From an uncultured Candidatus Melainabacteria bacterium (lineage in GTDB: Bacteria; Cyanobacteriota; Vampirovibrionia; Gastranaerophilales; Gastranaerophilaceae), in NCBI GenBank assembly GCA_934718275.1, contig CAKUZD010000007.1:1-64000 (forward strand): a stretch of 64,000 bases of DNA, given 5' to 3'. Numbering within the stretch: position 1 is the stretch's first letter; the number at the start of each line of letters is the position of its first letter. Below are positions 55,377 through 63,985 of this stretch, piece by piece. The notes below the pieces were generated by a model, which saw only the letters and a program-made list of their open reading frames with translations, made no database searches and was not told where the DNA came from. Both the position numbers and the translations under genes were made by a program.

Positions 55377-56753
55377 TTAACAATTGACTCGCAACCTCTG
55401 ATAAAACTCATCCATCTTGTTTGCAACCTGTGCTTCTTTTGATTTGATTATGTGAGAGTATGTGTTTAGGGTTACATTTTTATCTGCGTGTCCGAGTCGA
55501 CCGCTTACGGTTACAATATCTTCACCAGATGAAATCAATAAGCTTGCATTTGTATGTCGGAGTTGGTGAAATGTTATTTTCGGCAAATTATGACGTTTCA
55601 AAAAGTTTGTAAACCACTTATAAGGTCGTTGAGTGCTTATTGGTTTGCCATCTTCATGCAAAAATACATATTCCCCATTTTGCCAAGCCGTTCCAAATTT
55701 CAATCGGTTTTCTGTTTGTTGCTTTTTGTATTCTTTCAACAAAGATATTACAGTTTTAGAAGCCGTTACAGTTCTCATGCCTGCATCAGTTTTTGGCTTA
55801 CCCTCAACATCACCAATTCCTGCAATATAGTGTCTTTGTTTATTTATACTTATTTCACAGGTGTTGAAGTTAATATCTTCCCATTTTAAGCCTGTAAGTT
55901 CACCCTCTCGTAATCCAATATCTATAGCAAGATAAATCATTGTCATATACATCAAAGGTTCACTATTTAACGCATTTAGCATTTCTGCGACTTGCTCATC
56001 ATTGTAATATTTAGCTTTTGGCTTTGTTACTTTTTGAGGTTTCGCACGTTCAGCAGGATTATTCATTAAAATATTCCAGTCAACTGCCGTTGACAAGATT
56101 GAATGAATTACAATGTGGTGATTACGAACCGTTTTTCTTGTTAATTTTTTTTCTGTATCTCCTTTAAACATTCTATGGAAATCTAACTTATATATATTGC
56201 AAAGTTTGTGAGCAGTTGCATAATTAGTTGCCATACCTGTTTTTAATCTTCTACAAGTTTTAGAAGATATGCCAGTCGTCTTAATTATATGTGCAATCGT
56301 TAACGGTTCAAGATGTTTTATTAGAGATTTTGTTGGTGTAAACCTGCCATCCAATCTCGCACCTTCTTCGTCAAGACTATTGTAAAATTGTATCAAGTGA
56401 TGTGGTTGCAATTTGTTAAGTGTAATATGTCCTATTACAGGCAATATCCTGTTAAGTATGATTTTGTATGATACTATAGTTGTAGGAGCTAAATTTTTCT
56501 CTGCATAATCAGCAAGCCATTTTTCAGTAAATTCTGCAAATGTAATTTTGCCTCCATCCAAGTATGTGCCATTTTCGACTTCTTTTTGAAACAATACACA
56601 GAGAGCATTCAATTCTTTTTGTCGCTTACTTTCGGACATGTTTTCAGGCATTTTAACGGTTTTTGAAACTCTCCTGTGCTTGCCACTAGAATCATATCCC
56701 ATTGATACCACTATTTTATATGAATTTTTAGACTTTTGTTCGTAATATGCCAT
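55377..56753 (-). CDS. int: Tyrosine recombinase (integrase) with an HTH-like insertion
   Basis: A 458-aa integrase that joins the element to the tRNA site. It has an N-terminal arm-binding domain (YEQKSKNSYKIVVSMGYDSS) and a core-binding domain (FTEKWLADYAEKNLAPTTI). The catalytic domain has R282 (GLREGELTG), H396-x-x-R399, H422 (LGHADKN) and Y432 (LNTYSHI). Between about 138 and 200 there is an extra segment containing TIAHIIKTTGISSKTCRRLK, which looks like a helix-turn-helix inside the core-binding region. I chose the ATG at 56753 because AGAGGTG lies upstream; a GTG two codons earlier is possible. Confidence 0.93.
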   Translation of the reverse strand: MAYYEQKSKNSYKIVVSMGYDSSGKHRRVSKTVKMPENMSESKRQKELNALCVLFQKEVENGTYLDGGKITFAEFTEKWLADYAEKNLAPTTIVSYKIILNRILPVIGHITLNKLQPHHLIQFYNSLDEEGARLDGRFTPTKSLIKHLEPLTIAHIIKTTGISSKTCRRLKTGMATNYATAHKLCNIYKLDFHRMFKGDTEKKLTRKTVRNHHIVIHSILSTAVDWNILMNNPAERAKPQKVTKPKAKYYNDEQVAEMLNALNSEPLMYMTMIYLAIDIGLREGELTGLKWEDINFNTCEISINKQRHYIAGIGDVEGKPKTDAGMRTVTASKTVISLLKEYKKQQTENRLKFGTAWQNGEYVFLHEDGKPISTQRPYKWFTNFLKRHNLPKITFHQLRHTNASLLISSGEDIVTVSGRLGHADKNVTLNTYSHIIKSKEAQVANKMDEFYQRLRVNC

Positions 56754-56862
56754 TATCACCTCTATTATTTATTATCACTAATTTATCAGCTATAAGCACT
56801 CATTTTCTTAAGTTCAACTCTCCTGCTAGCAATTCAGACTCAATATAAGTTCAAAAGTATAC

Positions 56863-56912
56863 CGATATACTGATACTACCGATACTTAATATAAGTAGTA
56901 TCAGTAGTATCG
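56863..56912. repeat. Long inverted repeat with GATACTAC boxes
   Basis: CGATATACTGATACTAC (56863-56879) is nearly the reverse complement of 56895-56912; 15 nt lie between. Short GATAC boxes also repeat in direct orientation. It lies between the replication gene's stop and the integrase start. There is no T run, so it is more like a protein-binding or replication-origin site than a terminator. Confidence 0.75.
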
Positions 56913-56928
56913 GATATATCAGTCATTT

Positions 56929-58881
56929 TTATGCCCATAGATTATAATCTTCTGCGAATTTAACACCTAAATGAAACTTGTGTACTCGTCTACCATTACT
57001 GCCATTAGCACTAGGAGCTGTATAGATAATGTTATCTACTTCTTGCATTAAATCTGCATATTTCCGTAGTTTACGTCCTATGGATTCAGGTTTTTCATCA
57101 AGACTTATATTGCATTTTTCGATAAATGCATTGAGAAGTTCTTGTGCTGTTCCTTTCCAATCCGCATCTATTTCAATTAACTTACGTAATGCTTTAATAA
57201 TAGGGTCATTAGTATATTCTTTTACCTCTCGTTTCTTCGCTTGTATTTCAGCATTACCCTCACAAGTCCATTGACAAGTAGATTTGTCGAAGCTTAGGTA
57301 CAGCTCATCAAATTCTACATCTCTACCAGTTATATGTAATTTTGCCTCATTTGATTCTCTACAATCTTTATCTAAAATGAATATTGTATCAGCAACGCCC
57401 ATAATTCCATTTGTCCCTGATATTTTATTGAAAACATCCGCATCTTTCTGTTTTCGCAAATGGTGAACTAATAAGACAGTAATATTATATTTGTCAGCGA
57501 AGCTTTTCAGGATACCAACTTCTCTGTAATCTGCTGCATACGCACCCTCTTGTCTACTAGCACCCGTTCTGATTTTCTGCAAAGTGTCAATCGCTATGAG
57601 CTTGGTATTAGGGTGTTCTTGCATATATTTTTCTAACATATCTATTAATCCATTGGCTAAAGAAGGTGCTTTGATTGCAAAGTTAAAATTTTCAGGGATT
57701 TCATTTTCGTCAAGAATTTTTTCTAAACGATTTTTTAATCTATGACGACTATCTTCTAAAGCTAGGTATAGACTTTCGCCTTTATTTGTACGATAGCCCA
57801 AGAAATCTGTACCCGTTGCAACACTAAGGTTAATTGCTAAAGTAAACCAACTTTTACCTGATTTCGGTTGAGCTACAACAAGAGCCAACCCTTGAGGTAG
57901 AAAGTTTTCCATACACCAATTTATTGGAGCGAGTTTTTGAGTTATTAGCTGTTTGGCAGAGATAAGTTCAAGTTGTTGATTGCCTCTTAGGTCGGCATTT
58001 TTACCTCTTGGTAATTTACAAAGTTCAAGCTTAAAGTAATCAATCGCTTGTTTTTGTGATAAATTTCTCGTTGCCATAAGGTAATCTATTATTGAACCTC
58101 CTGCACCTCCGTGAGCTCCAAAACATTTGAATGTTTTTGTCTTTGTATAATAGATAAAATCATCGCAATGTCCGCATATAGGACAGTTTTTGTACATAAT
58201 GTATGTTTTAGTTTTGCGTGTCATTTCTCCGCATTCTTCATTTAGCAAACTTTCAAAGTCAAAATCCGCTTTCAATTTATCTAATTCTGTTGATTTTTCT
58301 TTTACAGGAACTATTGTTTTTTCACTAAGTTCCAAGATTTTATCAAACGATACAATTTTATCTAGTATTTTAACTTTTTTATTTGTCCCAAAGAAAATTC
58401 TATCAGCATTGACGCAACTTTTATCTGCTTGCGGAAACAATGCTACAAGCGTAGAAGCAATAAGCAATCTTTTGTTTTCGTCTTTTACTGGTTCATTCAA
58501 TTCAAACAGAAGTCTGTACTTTGGTTTTTCTTCAGAATTTGAGAAAGTTTTGTAACATAGCATCGGAAGAATTTCATTATCTTTACATATTTGGATTGCC
58601 TCTTTTGGAGTGAGGATTGGTAAGTTTTTCTCGTTGTTGTCAATATCAACACCAAAAATTTGTTGCTCTTTCCAATTTGAAGCTCCCAGTCCTCCTTCAA
58701 GAATGCCTAGACTAAAAGATTTGCCTTGCTCTATTTCAGTTGCAAGTTCCTTAGTGGTTAGGTACTGAGCCTGACTATTTTGTGTGCGGGTTTTAATACC
58801 ACCAATGTCATTACTTTCAGGTTTTTGCGTAAATACTTTACTATCAATTTGTACTAAAAATTTAGTGTCTGGTTTTGTCAT
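56929..58881 (-). CDS. Primase / RepA-like ATPase replication protein
   Basis: A 650-aa multidomain protein. Residues about 1-190 resemble an archaeo-eukaryotic type primase (FGVDIDNNE with D79-x-D81, KYRLLFELNEPV, DRIFFGTN). Residues 230-265 form a zinc finger (NCPICGHCDDFIYYT, then FKCFGAHGG). Residues 325-560 form a RecA/RepA-like ATPase with Walker A AQPKSGKSW, IAIDTLQKI and LLVHHLRK. A small C-terminal domain follows. This layout is typical of replication initiators of plasmid- and phage-like elements. It starts inside the excisionase-like gene (20-nt overlap) with AAGGAG. Confidence 0.88.
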   Translation of the reverse strand: MTKPDTKFLVQIDSKVFTQKPESNDIGGIKTRTQNSQAQYLTTKELATEIEQGKSFSLGILEGGLGASNWKEQQIFGVDIDNNEKNLPILTPKEAIQICKDNEILPMLCYKTFSNSEEKPKYRLLFELNEPVKDENKRLLIASTLVALFPQADKSCVNADRIFFGTNKKVKILDKIVSFDKILELSEKTIVPVKEKSTELDKLKADFDFESLLNEECGEMTRKTKTYIMYKNCPICGHCDDFIYYTKTKTFKCFGAHGGAGGSIIDYLMATRNLSQKQAIDYFKLELCKLPRGKNADLRGNQQLELISAKQLITQKLAPINWCMENFLPQGLALVVAQPKSGKSWFTLAINLSVATGTDFLGYRTNKGESLYLALEDSRHRLKNRLEKILDENEIPENFNFAIKAPSLANGLIDMLEKYMQEHPNTKLIAIDTLQKIRTGASRQEGAYAADYREVGILKSFADKYNITVLLVHHLRKQKDADVFNKISGTNGIMGVADTIFILDKDCRESNEAKLHITGRDVEFDELYLSFDKSTCQWTCEGNAEIQAKKREVKEYTNDPIIKALRKLIEIDADWKGTAQELLNAFIEKCNISLDEKPESIGRKLRKYADLMQEVDNIIYTAPSANGSNGRRVHKFHLGVKFAEDYNLWA

Positions 58882-59119
58882 ATTTGTCTCCTTTCAAAAT
58901 TATATTTTTCGTACTGTTGCTATCTGATACTGTGGTATTATCGCCGTTGTTCAGATAGTTAATTAAGCTGTCCACGTTCACAAGATACTTGACCCCTGAA
59001 CAAACATACTTGATTTTGTCTTGTAGAACTAACTGGCGAACATAGTGTTTTGTCAGTCCGATAACTTTAGCCGTTTGTGCAATGCTTAGCATCTTTGGAA
59101 TTTGCATTTCTTGTTTCAT
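58862..59119 (-). CDS. Excisionase-like HTH protein
   Basis: An 85-aa protein with a MerR/excisionase-type winged helix: MLSIAQTAKVIGLTKHYVRQ, then LVLQDKIKYVCSGVKYLVNV. The C-terminal part is short and polar. In elements like this it directs excision or controls the replication gene, which follows with a 20-nt overlap. AAGGA precedes the ATG. It is the first gene of the leftward xis-like/rep/int group. Confidence 0.85.
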   Translation of the reverse strand: MKQEMQIPKMLSIAQTAKVIGLTKHYVRQLVLQDKIKYVCSGVKYLVNVDSLINYLNNGDNTTVSDSNSTKNIILKGDKYDKTRH

Positions 59120-59252
59120 TGTTTATCCTTTCTTTTTTTTACATATATATCTAAACATTTGCAGTTGACTTTGTCAGAGTTTTTTGATAGTTTCGTTGAC
59201 AAAATGCATACTTATTGTAAAAATTTGCAAATTGTAAACTTGGAGATTAATA
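59120..59252. promoter_or_regulatory. Divergent control region of the element
   Basis: The 133-nt gap between the excisionase-like gene (leftward) and an XRE gene (rightward) has a palindrome TGAC-TTT-GTCA (59165-59175), a second TTGACA (59196-59201) that may serve as a rightward -35 box, and TATATAT near 59143 as a leftward -10 candidate. This is the likely repressor-operator switch. Confidence 0.45.
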
Positions 59253-59921
59253 ATGAATACTTTTGAATGGAAAGACAAAAAATTTATTGTCGGAGAAAGA
59301 TTTAAAGAATTACGAGAATCATTAGATAAAATAAATGGAAAATGTACTCAAGAAGAACTCGCAAAAGAACTTGGTATATGCAAAGCACAAATTTCAAATA
59401 TAGAAAGCGGTAAAAGAACGCCATCATTAAATGAATTAATAAAATATAGTGATAAATTCAAAGTTCCTATAGAATATCTTTTAGGTAAAATTGACACTAA
59501 AAGTTATAAAAATGTAAATATAGGTTATTATCTTGGTTTAAATGACAAAGCTATTGAATGGCTCAAAAAAGGAAAACAAAATGATTTTTCTCTTGTAACA
59601 GTCCTAAATAATATTTGTGAGATTAATTATGCAACAGAGTTTTTTACTGACTTATTAGAGTATTTTATAAAAGATAATACTAGTTTTACTAGAAAACCTA
59701 AATTATTCGTTGGAGAGATTGATGATAAAGAAAAAACAATAATAGGGGAAATGATTTCTGTTAATACTCTGAAAGAGTTACCAAAACTAAAATTGTATCA
59801 AACATTAGCAACAATGAAAAATATTTTTGATAAAAAAGGATTTGAATGCAAAGATATTTCCAGTTTAACAGAAAAAAATTTTGAAAATTTTTTTCGTCTT
59901 ATAGTTGATGATAATGAATAA
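59253..59921 (+). CDS. XRE-family repressor-like protein
   Basis: A 222-aa protein: an N-terminal Cro/C1 helix-turn-helix (KCTQEELAKELGICKAQISN, then IESGKRTPSLNELIKYSDKF) and a 150-aa C-terminal region that is helical and not a LexA-type peptidase. GGAG lies before the ATG. Its place opposite the excisionase-like gene suggests that it is the element's main repressor. It is convergent with a second XRE gene (7-nt gap). Confidence 0.88.
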   Translation: MNTFEWKDKKFIVGERFKELRESLDKINGKCTQEELAKELGICKAQISNIESGKRTPSLNELIKYSDKFKVPIEYLLGKIDTKSYKNVNIGYYLGLNDKAIEWLKKGKQNDFSLVTVLNNICEINYATEFFTDLLEYFIKDNTSFTRKPKLFVGEIDDKEKTIIGEMISVNTLKELPKLKLYQTLATMKNIFDKKGFECKDISSLTEKNFENFFRLIVDDNE

Positions 59922-59928
59922 AGGTTTA

Positions 59929-60252
59929 TCATTTTATCGATTTATAAAACTGATACATTAACTTAATATCAACCTTTTCAGTGCTTATGGCTTCAATTAG
60001 TTCTTTTTTCAAAATTTCTTTTTCTTCAAGATGTTTGAAATTAAAAAGTTCTGTTGGTTCAACTTCTAGGGCAGTTATAATTTTGGCAAGAGTATCAGCT
60101 GTAACAAATGTTTGACCACATTCAATCTTGCTCAGAGTTCTTTCTGCCACTTCAACCGCTTCAGCTAATTGAGCTTGTGTCAATTTTTTCCCTGTTCTTA
60201 ATTCTTTAATTCTCTTGCCTAAAAGCTTTTTTATATCTAGGTTGTTTTCCAT
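59929..60252 (-). CDS. XRE-family HTH regulator
   Basis: A 107-aa protein with a Cro/C1 helix-turn-helix: RIKELRTGKKLTQAQLAEAV, then EVAERTLSKIECGQTFVTAD. A helical tail of about 40 residues follows. I chose the ATG at 60252 because GAGG is 6 nt upstream; the frame starts 5 codons earlier. It faces the repressor-like gene at 59253. It may balance it or control the genes to the right. Confidence 0.88.
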   Translation of the reverse strand: MENNLDIKKLLGKRIKELRTGKKLTQAQLAEAVEVAERTLSKIECGQTFVTADTLAKIITALEVEPTELFNFKHLEEKEILKKELIEAISTEKVDIKLMYQFYKSIK

Positions 60253-60419
60253 TTTTGTCCTCATCAATATAATAATTTATTTATTGTGTTAAGAAAACGA
60301 AATGTGAGGCTCTTTTATGCTTGAAATAGTACACGACATGTTGTAAGATGGACTTGTAAGTTCTATTAAAGGATAAAACTTCACTTTTCAGGGTGGGGTA
60401 AAAATACTAGGAGCAACTA

Positions 60420-60998
60420 ATGGAAGAAAATAAAAAGAATAAGTTAAACAAACTATTTAAAGCAATTGAAGCCTGCAAAAATTGTTCATTATGCCAAAAC
60501 AAGATAAAATCAGTTGTTTCAAGAGGTAGTATTAATGCAAAAATTATGTTAATTGGTGAAGCTCCTGGAGAATTAGAAAATCAAGTTGGACAACCTTTTG
60601 TTGGGAAATCTGGTCAACAATTAAACAAATTGCTCTCTAAAGCAGGTTTTAATCCTGAACAAGATATTTATTTTTGTAACGTAATTAAATGTAGACCAGT
60701 AAAGAACAATAAAGATAGAAAACCTTACAAACAGGAAATAGAAGCTTGTATTAAATTCTTGAATGCTCAAATCGAAATTATTGCTCCTAAAATAATAATA
60801 CTTTGTGGAAATACTGCAAAAAATATTTTTAGAATCAATAAACCTATGAAAACCGTACATGGAACTTGTATCAATAATGGCAATATCAGATTATTTCCTG
60901 TTTATCACCCAAGGGCAAGTATTACAGATGAAGTTAAATTAAATGATTTTAAGAAAATAAAAAACAGTGAGGTTAATGATGAGAAAGCTACTATTTAG
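60420..60998 (+). CDS. Uracil-DNA glycosylase, family 4
   Basis: A 192-aa Fe-S glycosylase that removes uracil from DNA. Cluster cysteines are C22-x2-C25 (KNCSLCQ), C91 (IKCRPVKNN) and C110 (EIEAC). The active-site motif is LIGEAPGELENQVGQPFVGK, and VYHPRAS is the C-terminal loop. AGGAG precedes the ATG. It is unusual cargo for such an element: it may protect the element DNA or counter host or phage uracil DNA. It overlaps the next gene by 20 nt. Confidence 0.92.
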   Translation: MEENKKNKLNKLFKAIEACKNCSLCQNKIKSVVSRGSINAKIMLIGEAPGELENQVGQPFVGKSGQQLNKLLSKAGFNPEQDIYFCNVIKCRPVKNNKDRKPYKQEIEACIKFLNAQIEIIAPKIIILCGNTAKNIFRINKPMKTVHGTCINNGNIRLFPVYHPRASITDEVKLNDFKKIKNSEVNDEKATI

Positions 60999-61713
60999 CA
61001 TTTTTTTGACAGTAAGTTTATGTTTGATAGCACCTTTGTGTTTTGCGATTGATTGGACAGCTCAAGCTCCTGCGAACTTTCCAAAACAGCATTCTACTCC
61101 AAAACGAATGTCCTCAAGTGCTAAAATACAGGCATTTTATGACAAATGGGCTGAATCTATCGGGGAAAATGCTCAAATAAAAACTCTTGATACAGAATTT
61201 ACAGGAATTGGTTACAAAGAACCAATAACAAACGATGTATTTCCCAAAATAATTATCCCTAAAAACGCTAACAATAATTTTATTTCTTGTAACCTTTATG
61301 GTGGAATTCTTAATAAAACAGCTTATGACAAATTAAAAACACCGTTGTTGTATGATTCCGAACATAACATTTGCGTTGCTGCTATTGCAGTTCGAGACTA
61401 TTCAAATACTAGTATGCCATATTTTGAAGAACCAGCAGAATTTAGAAGTGTAATAAGCATATCGGGATATTTCCCAGATATACCTCATGGAAGTATTAAA
61501 TTAAGAGAAATTGCACTAATTCCAAGCAATACAACTGATGAAAAAAAGATTGACAAATACATAAAAGAAACAATGAAATTATATAAAAACTTTTTAAGAG
61601 CAGAAGAATTAGGTGTTTCGGTGGACAAAGTACCGTCAAAATTTTCTCAATCATTACAAAAAGGTTTAATTGACATACTTGAATGTGCAGGAGGTTTATT
61701 ATTAAATCCTTAA
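60979..61713 (+). CDS. Hypothetical exported protein
   Basis: A 244-aa protein with a clear signal peptide (MRKLLFSIFLTVSLCLIAPL, then CFA). The mature part is soluble and includes SCNLYGGILNKTAYDKLKTP and a cysteine pair. I do not recognise the family. The ATG at 60979 gives the best signal and spacing to GAGG; ATG at 60976 and a GTG at 60967 are alternatives. It overlaps the glycosylase gene, so the two are co-transcribed. Confidence 0.8.
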   Translation: MRKLLFSIFLTVSLCLIAPLCFAIDWTAQAPANFPKQHSTPKRMSSSAKIQAFYDKWAESIGENAQIKTLDTEFTGIGYKEPITNDVFPKIIIPKNANNNFISCNLYGGILNKTAYDKLKTPLLYDSEHNICVAAIAVRDYSNTSMPYFEEPAEFRSVISISGYFPDIPHGSIKLREIALIPSNTTDEKKIDKYIKETMKLYKNFLRAEELGVSVDKVPSKFSQSLQKGLIDILECAGGLLLNP

Positions 61714-62543
61714 AAACAAATTTCCTAATACTAGGAATTACACTTTTAATAATACAAGGGGTTGTATTTGCATATACGAAAGTAAATGTAACATATAAGA
61801 CTGTTGGTAATACAACGACATATTATGCAAATGGAAAAGTTATTGGAACATACAAAACCAAAATGATGTCTAATGGTTTTGTAGAAACAGAAGCTTGTTA
61901 TGGAGATTTTTGCCATTATGATGTTATGACTTCTCTAATGGCTAAAAATTATATCTACACATTGAAAGACGTAATAAAAGCTAGTTATGAAAACAAAATA
62001 TGGTTTGCACAACAAGCTCAACAAGAAAAACAAAAAGAACAAATCAAACAAGCAAATAAATCAATAATAGTCAAACAAATTGCTATTACTACCCCCAATG
62101 GTGAAAAAATATCTTTTCAGGAAGATAAAAATGGTGATGATTATTTAGTTATAAATGGGCAAAGAGTAGAAGTCATAGGACGGAAATTGGCAACTGATAA
62201 AAATATGTATGACTATGACCCATATCCTGAAAATGCTCAACTGGAAAACGTAATTGCCAAAGCAGAACAGGAAGATGCTTATTTATCAAAGAAACGGAGT
62301 TATGAAGAAATTATTTATTCCTCCACTCTGCTTGGTGATTTATTTAAACTTGTCTATAAGTTACGTGTCGAGTATGGTGTAAGTTATGAAGACGCACAAA
62401 AATTAATGACGTTTGGAATAAACAATAAACATTACAAACCAAGTGATTTATTATTGCCTAGTGAAAAACAAGCTATAAAATATCAAAAGCTTCACAAAGA
62501 AACAACAGATAAACTTAAAAATGTAACTTTCCCAAAACTTTAA
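61683..62543 (+). CDS. Hypothetical membrane-anchored or exported protein
   Basis: A 286-aa protein with one N-terminal hydrophobic segment (FLILGITLLIIQGVVFAYTK). A beta-rich stretch (VNVTYKTVGNTTTYYANGKV) and a long charged helical region (residues 105-130, Gln/Lys-rich) follow. The ATG at 61683 overlaps the previous gene by 31 nt and has no ribosome site. AGGAGG lies a little downstream, so a non-ATG start near 61703 is possible. The family is unknown. Confidence 0.72.
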   Translation: MCRRFIIKSLKTNFLILGITLLIIQGVVFAYTKVNVTYKTVGNTTTYYANGKVIGTYKTKMMSNGFVETEACYGDFCHYDVMTSLMAKNYIYTLKDVIKASYENKIWFAQQAQQEKQKEQIKQANKSIIVKQIAITTPNGEKISFQEDKNGDDYLVINGQRVEVIGRKLATDKNMYDYDPYPENAQLENVIAKAEQEDAYLSKKRSYEEIIYSSTLLGDLFKLVYKLRVEYGVSYEDAQKLMTFGINNKHYKPSDLLLPSEKQAIKYQKLHKETTDKLKNVTFPKL

Positions 62544-62545
62544 TA

Positions 62546-62977
62546 CTATTGTCTAGGAAAAGAAATAGGACGTTGTCTATACAGATAAAATTTTTCGGTT
62601 TCTCTTTCTAAAATCAAAAATTTGTTCAACTTGTTAGAAGAATAAATTAATTTGAATTCCATTTTATCATCTTCAACCTGCTCAAGTAGTGTCAAAAGAT
62701 TTTTTACTGATTTTTTGCAGATTGGAATGCTTTGTACAAGTTGAGAGTTTTCGTATTCCCAATAAGGTATTTCTTCAATATCTGCAACACTCACCTTTTC
62801 TAAATCTGCTTTATTTACCAGTTCTGCTCTATCAGCAACTCCATATTTTTGACAAAGTGAATCAATTCTTGGGTCACAAGTTCGTATTGGCTTAGATAAT
62901 TTTTTATTAATTCCTGCAAATGTTAGATTATTTTTCAAACCTTGCAAAATAATTAGTTCTTCTTTTGTTAAATACAT
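62546..62977 (-). CDS. Protein with LuxR/GerE-type HTH domain
   Basis: A 143-aa protein. The first 58 residues follow the LuxR-type pattern: LTKEELIILQGLKNNLTFAG, then INKKLSKP and YGVADRAELVNKA. No receiver domain precedes it. The C-terminal 80 residues are unassigned. It overlaps the orphan gene at 62968 by 10 nt and is convergent with the exported-protein gene, with 2 nt between the stops. Confidence 0.7.
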   Translation of the reverse strand: MYLTKEELIILQGLKNNLTFAGINKKLSKPIRTCDPRIDSLCQKYGVADRAELVNKADLEKVSVADIEEIPYWEYENSQLVQSIPICKKSVKNLLTLLEQVEDDKMEFKLIYSSNKLNKFLILERETEKFYLYRQRPISFPRQ

Positions 62978-63765
62978 ACTTTGCTCCTATTAATAAGTTC
63001 AGCATTGATTTTATCTGCAAATATTTGATAAAAAATCATTTGCCAAGTTTTTTCATCCTCGTTTTTAATCATATCAATATTATAGTAATCAGGAATAGCG
63101 TAAGCATGGTTGTCAACAACAATAGTTTTAAAATCTTTTGTTATCTCGAAGTTACTATTTACAAGTCTATAATTCTTTGGTGTTTTTATTACTTGAATAT
63201 CGGAATTATTATTCTGTTTTGATTTTTTGTCTTTTGTTGGAACAATATCAATTTTTAAATTTTTATCAATGAAATCAATTATAATTTTTACCTGAGGCTT
63301 TTTATTTATGTTTTTAAGTTTATGACTTCCATCAGCATTAAATGTTTCATCATTATAAAATGTCAACACAATAGACACCTGACGTTTTTCTGCCATTGAT
63401 TTTATATGTTTTTGAGCAGTTATGTCTTGTTCCGATTCAATAAAAACACAATCAGGTTTTAATTTTTTTATCTTATTATTTGTTTTGGTCAATGTTTGGA
63501 ATTTTTCAACATACAACCCCCATTTGCAAATATCATGGATTGCTTGTACAAGTAGTTTGTAATCCTCTTTTGTAAGATTTTGATTAATATCTATTTCGGC
63601 TTGTTTTAATAACAACTTTTGTACCAAATCTTCTTTTGACAAAGATTCCAAAAAACATAAGCAATTTAACCCTTTTAAACAAGTTTCATGTAATAAATCA
63701 ATCATTAATTCTCTGTTTTTCAAAATAATAAATTTTTCATTTTCTAAACATTCAAATTCGTTCAT
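62968..63765 (-). CDS. Hypothetical protein
   Basis: A 265-aa soluble protein, helical in the first half (ELMIDLLHETCLKGLNCLCF) and mixed in the second half, with a lysine-rich stretch at residues 175-190. I do not recognise the family. AAGGAG lies before the ATG. It is the first gene of a two-gene leftward unit with the LuxR-type HTH gene. The 235 nt to the window end hold no gene I can support. Confidence 0.7.
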   Translation of the reverse strand: MNEFECLENEKFIILKNRELMIDLLHETCLKGLNCLCFLESLSKEDLVQKLLLKQAEIDINQNLTKEDYKLLVQAIHDICKWGLYVEKFQTLTKTNNKIKKLKPDCVFIESEQDITAQKHIKSMAEKRQVSIVLTFYNDETFNADGSHKLKNINKKPQVKIIIDFIDKNLKIDIVPTKDKKSKQNNNSDIQVIKTPKNYRLVNSNFEITKDFKTIVVDNHAYAIPDYYNIDMIKNEDEKTWQMIFYQIFADKINAELINRSKVCI

Positions 63766-63985
63766 TCTTATCTCCTTTTTGCTTTACAAAAGAGATAATA
63801 ATCTTTTTTGAAAAAACTTGCTCCCAAATTCATCGTTTCGGTATCTATCAGGGAGTTTGAGCCTTGTAAATTTCTAAAATTTATTAATAATAACGCTTTA
63901 TCACTAAGATTTTCACTAAAGTTATCTATTACATGTTAGAAGTTCAAATTTTCTAAAATCCAGTAAAATCAACATATTTCTTTCC

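Noticed and set aside
56863..56912. The GATACTAC inverted repeat as a transcription terminator
   Set aside because: No T run follows on either strand, and the boxes repeat internally, which fits a binding site better.
45732..63853. Shared 14-mer CCCTGATAGATACC at 45732-45745 and inverted at 63840-63853 as a common operator
   Set aside because: Several 14-mer matches are expected by chance in 64 kb of AT-rich DNA, and the two sites have no shared gene type.
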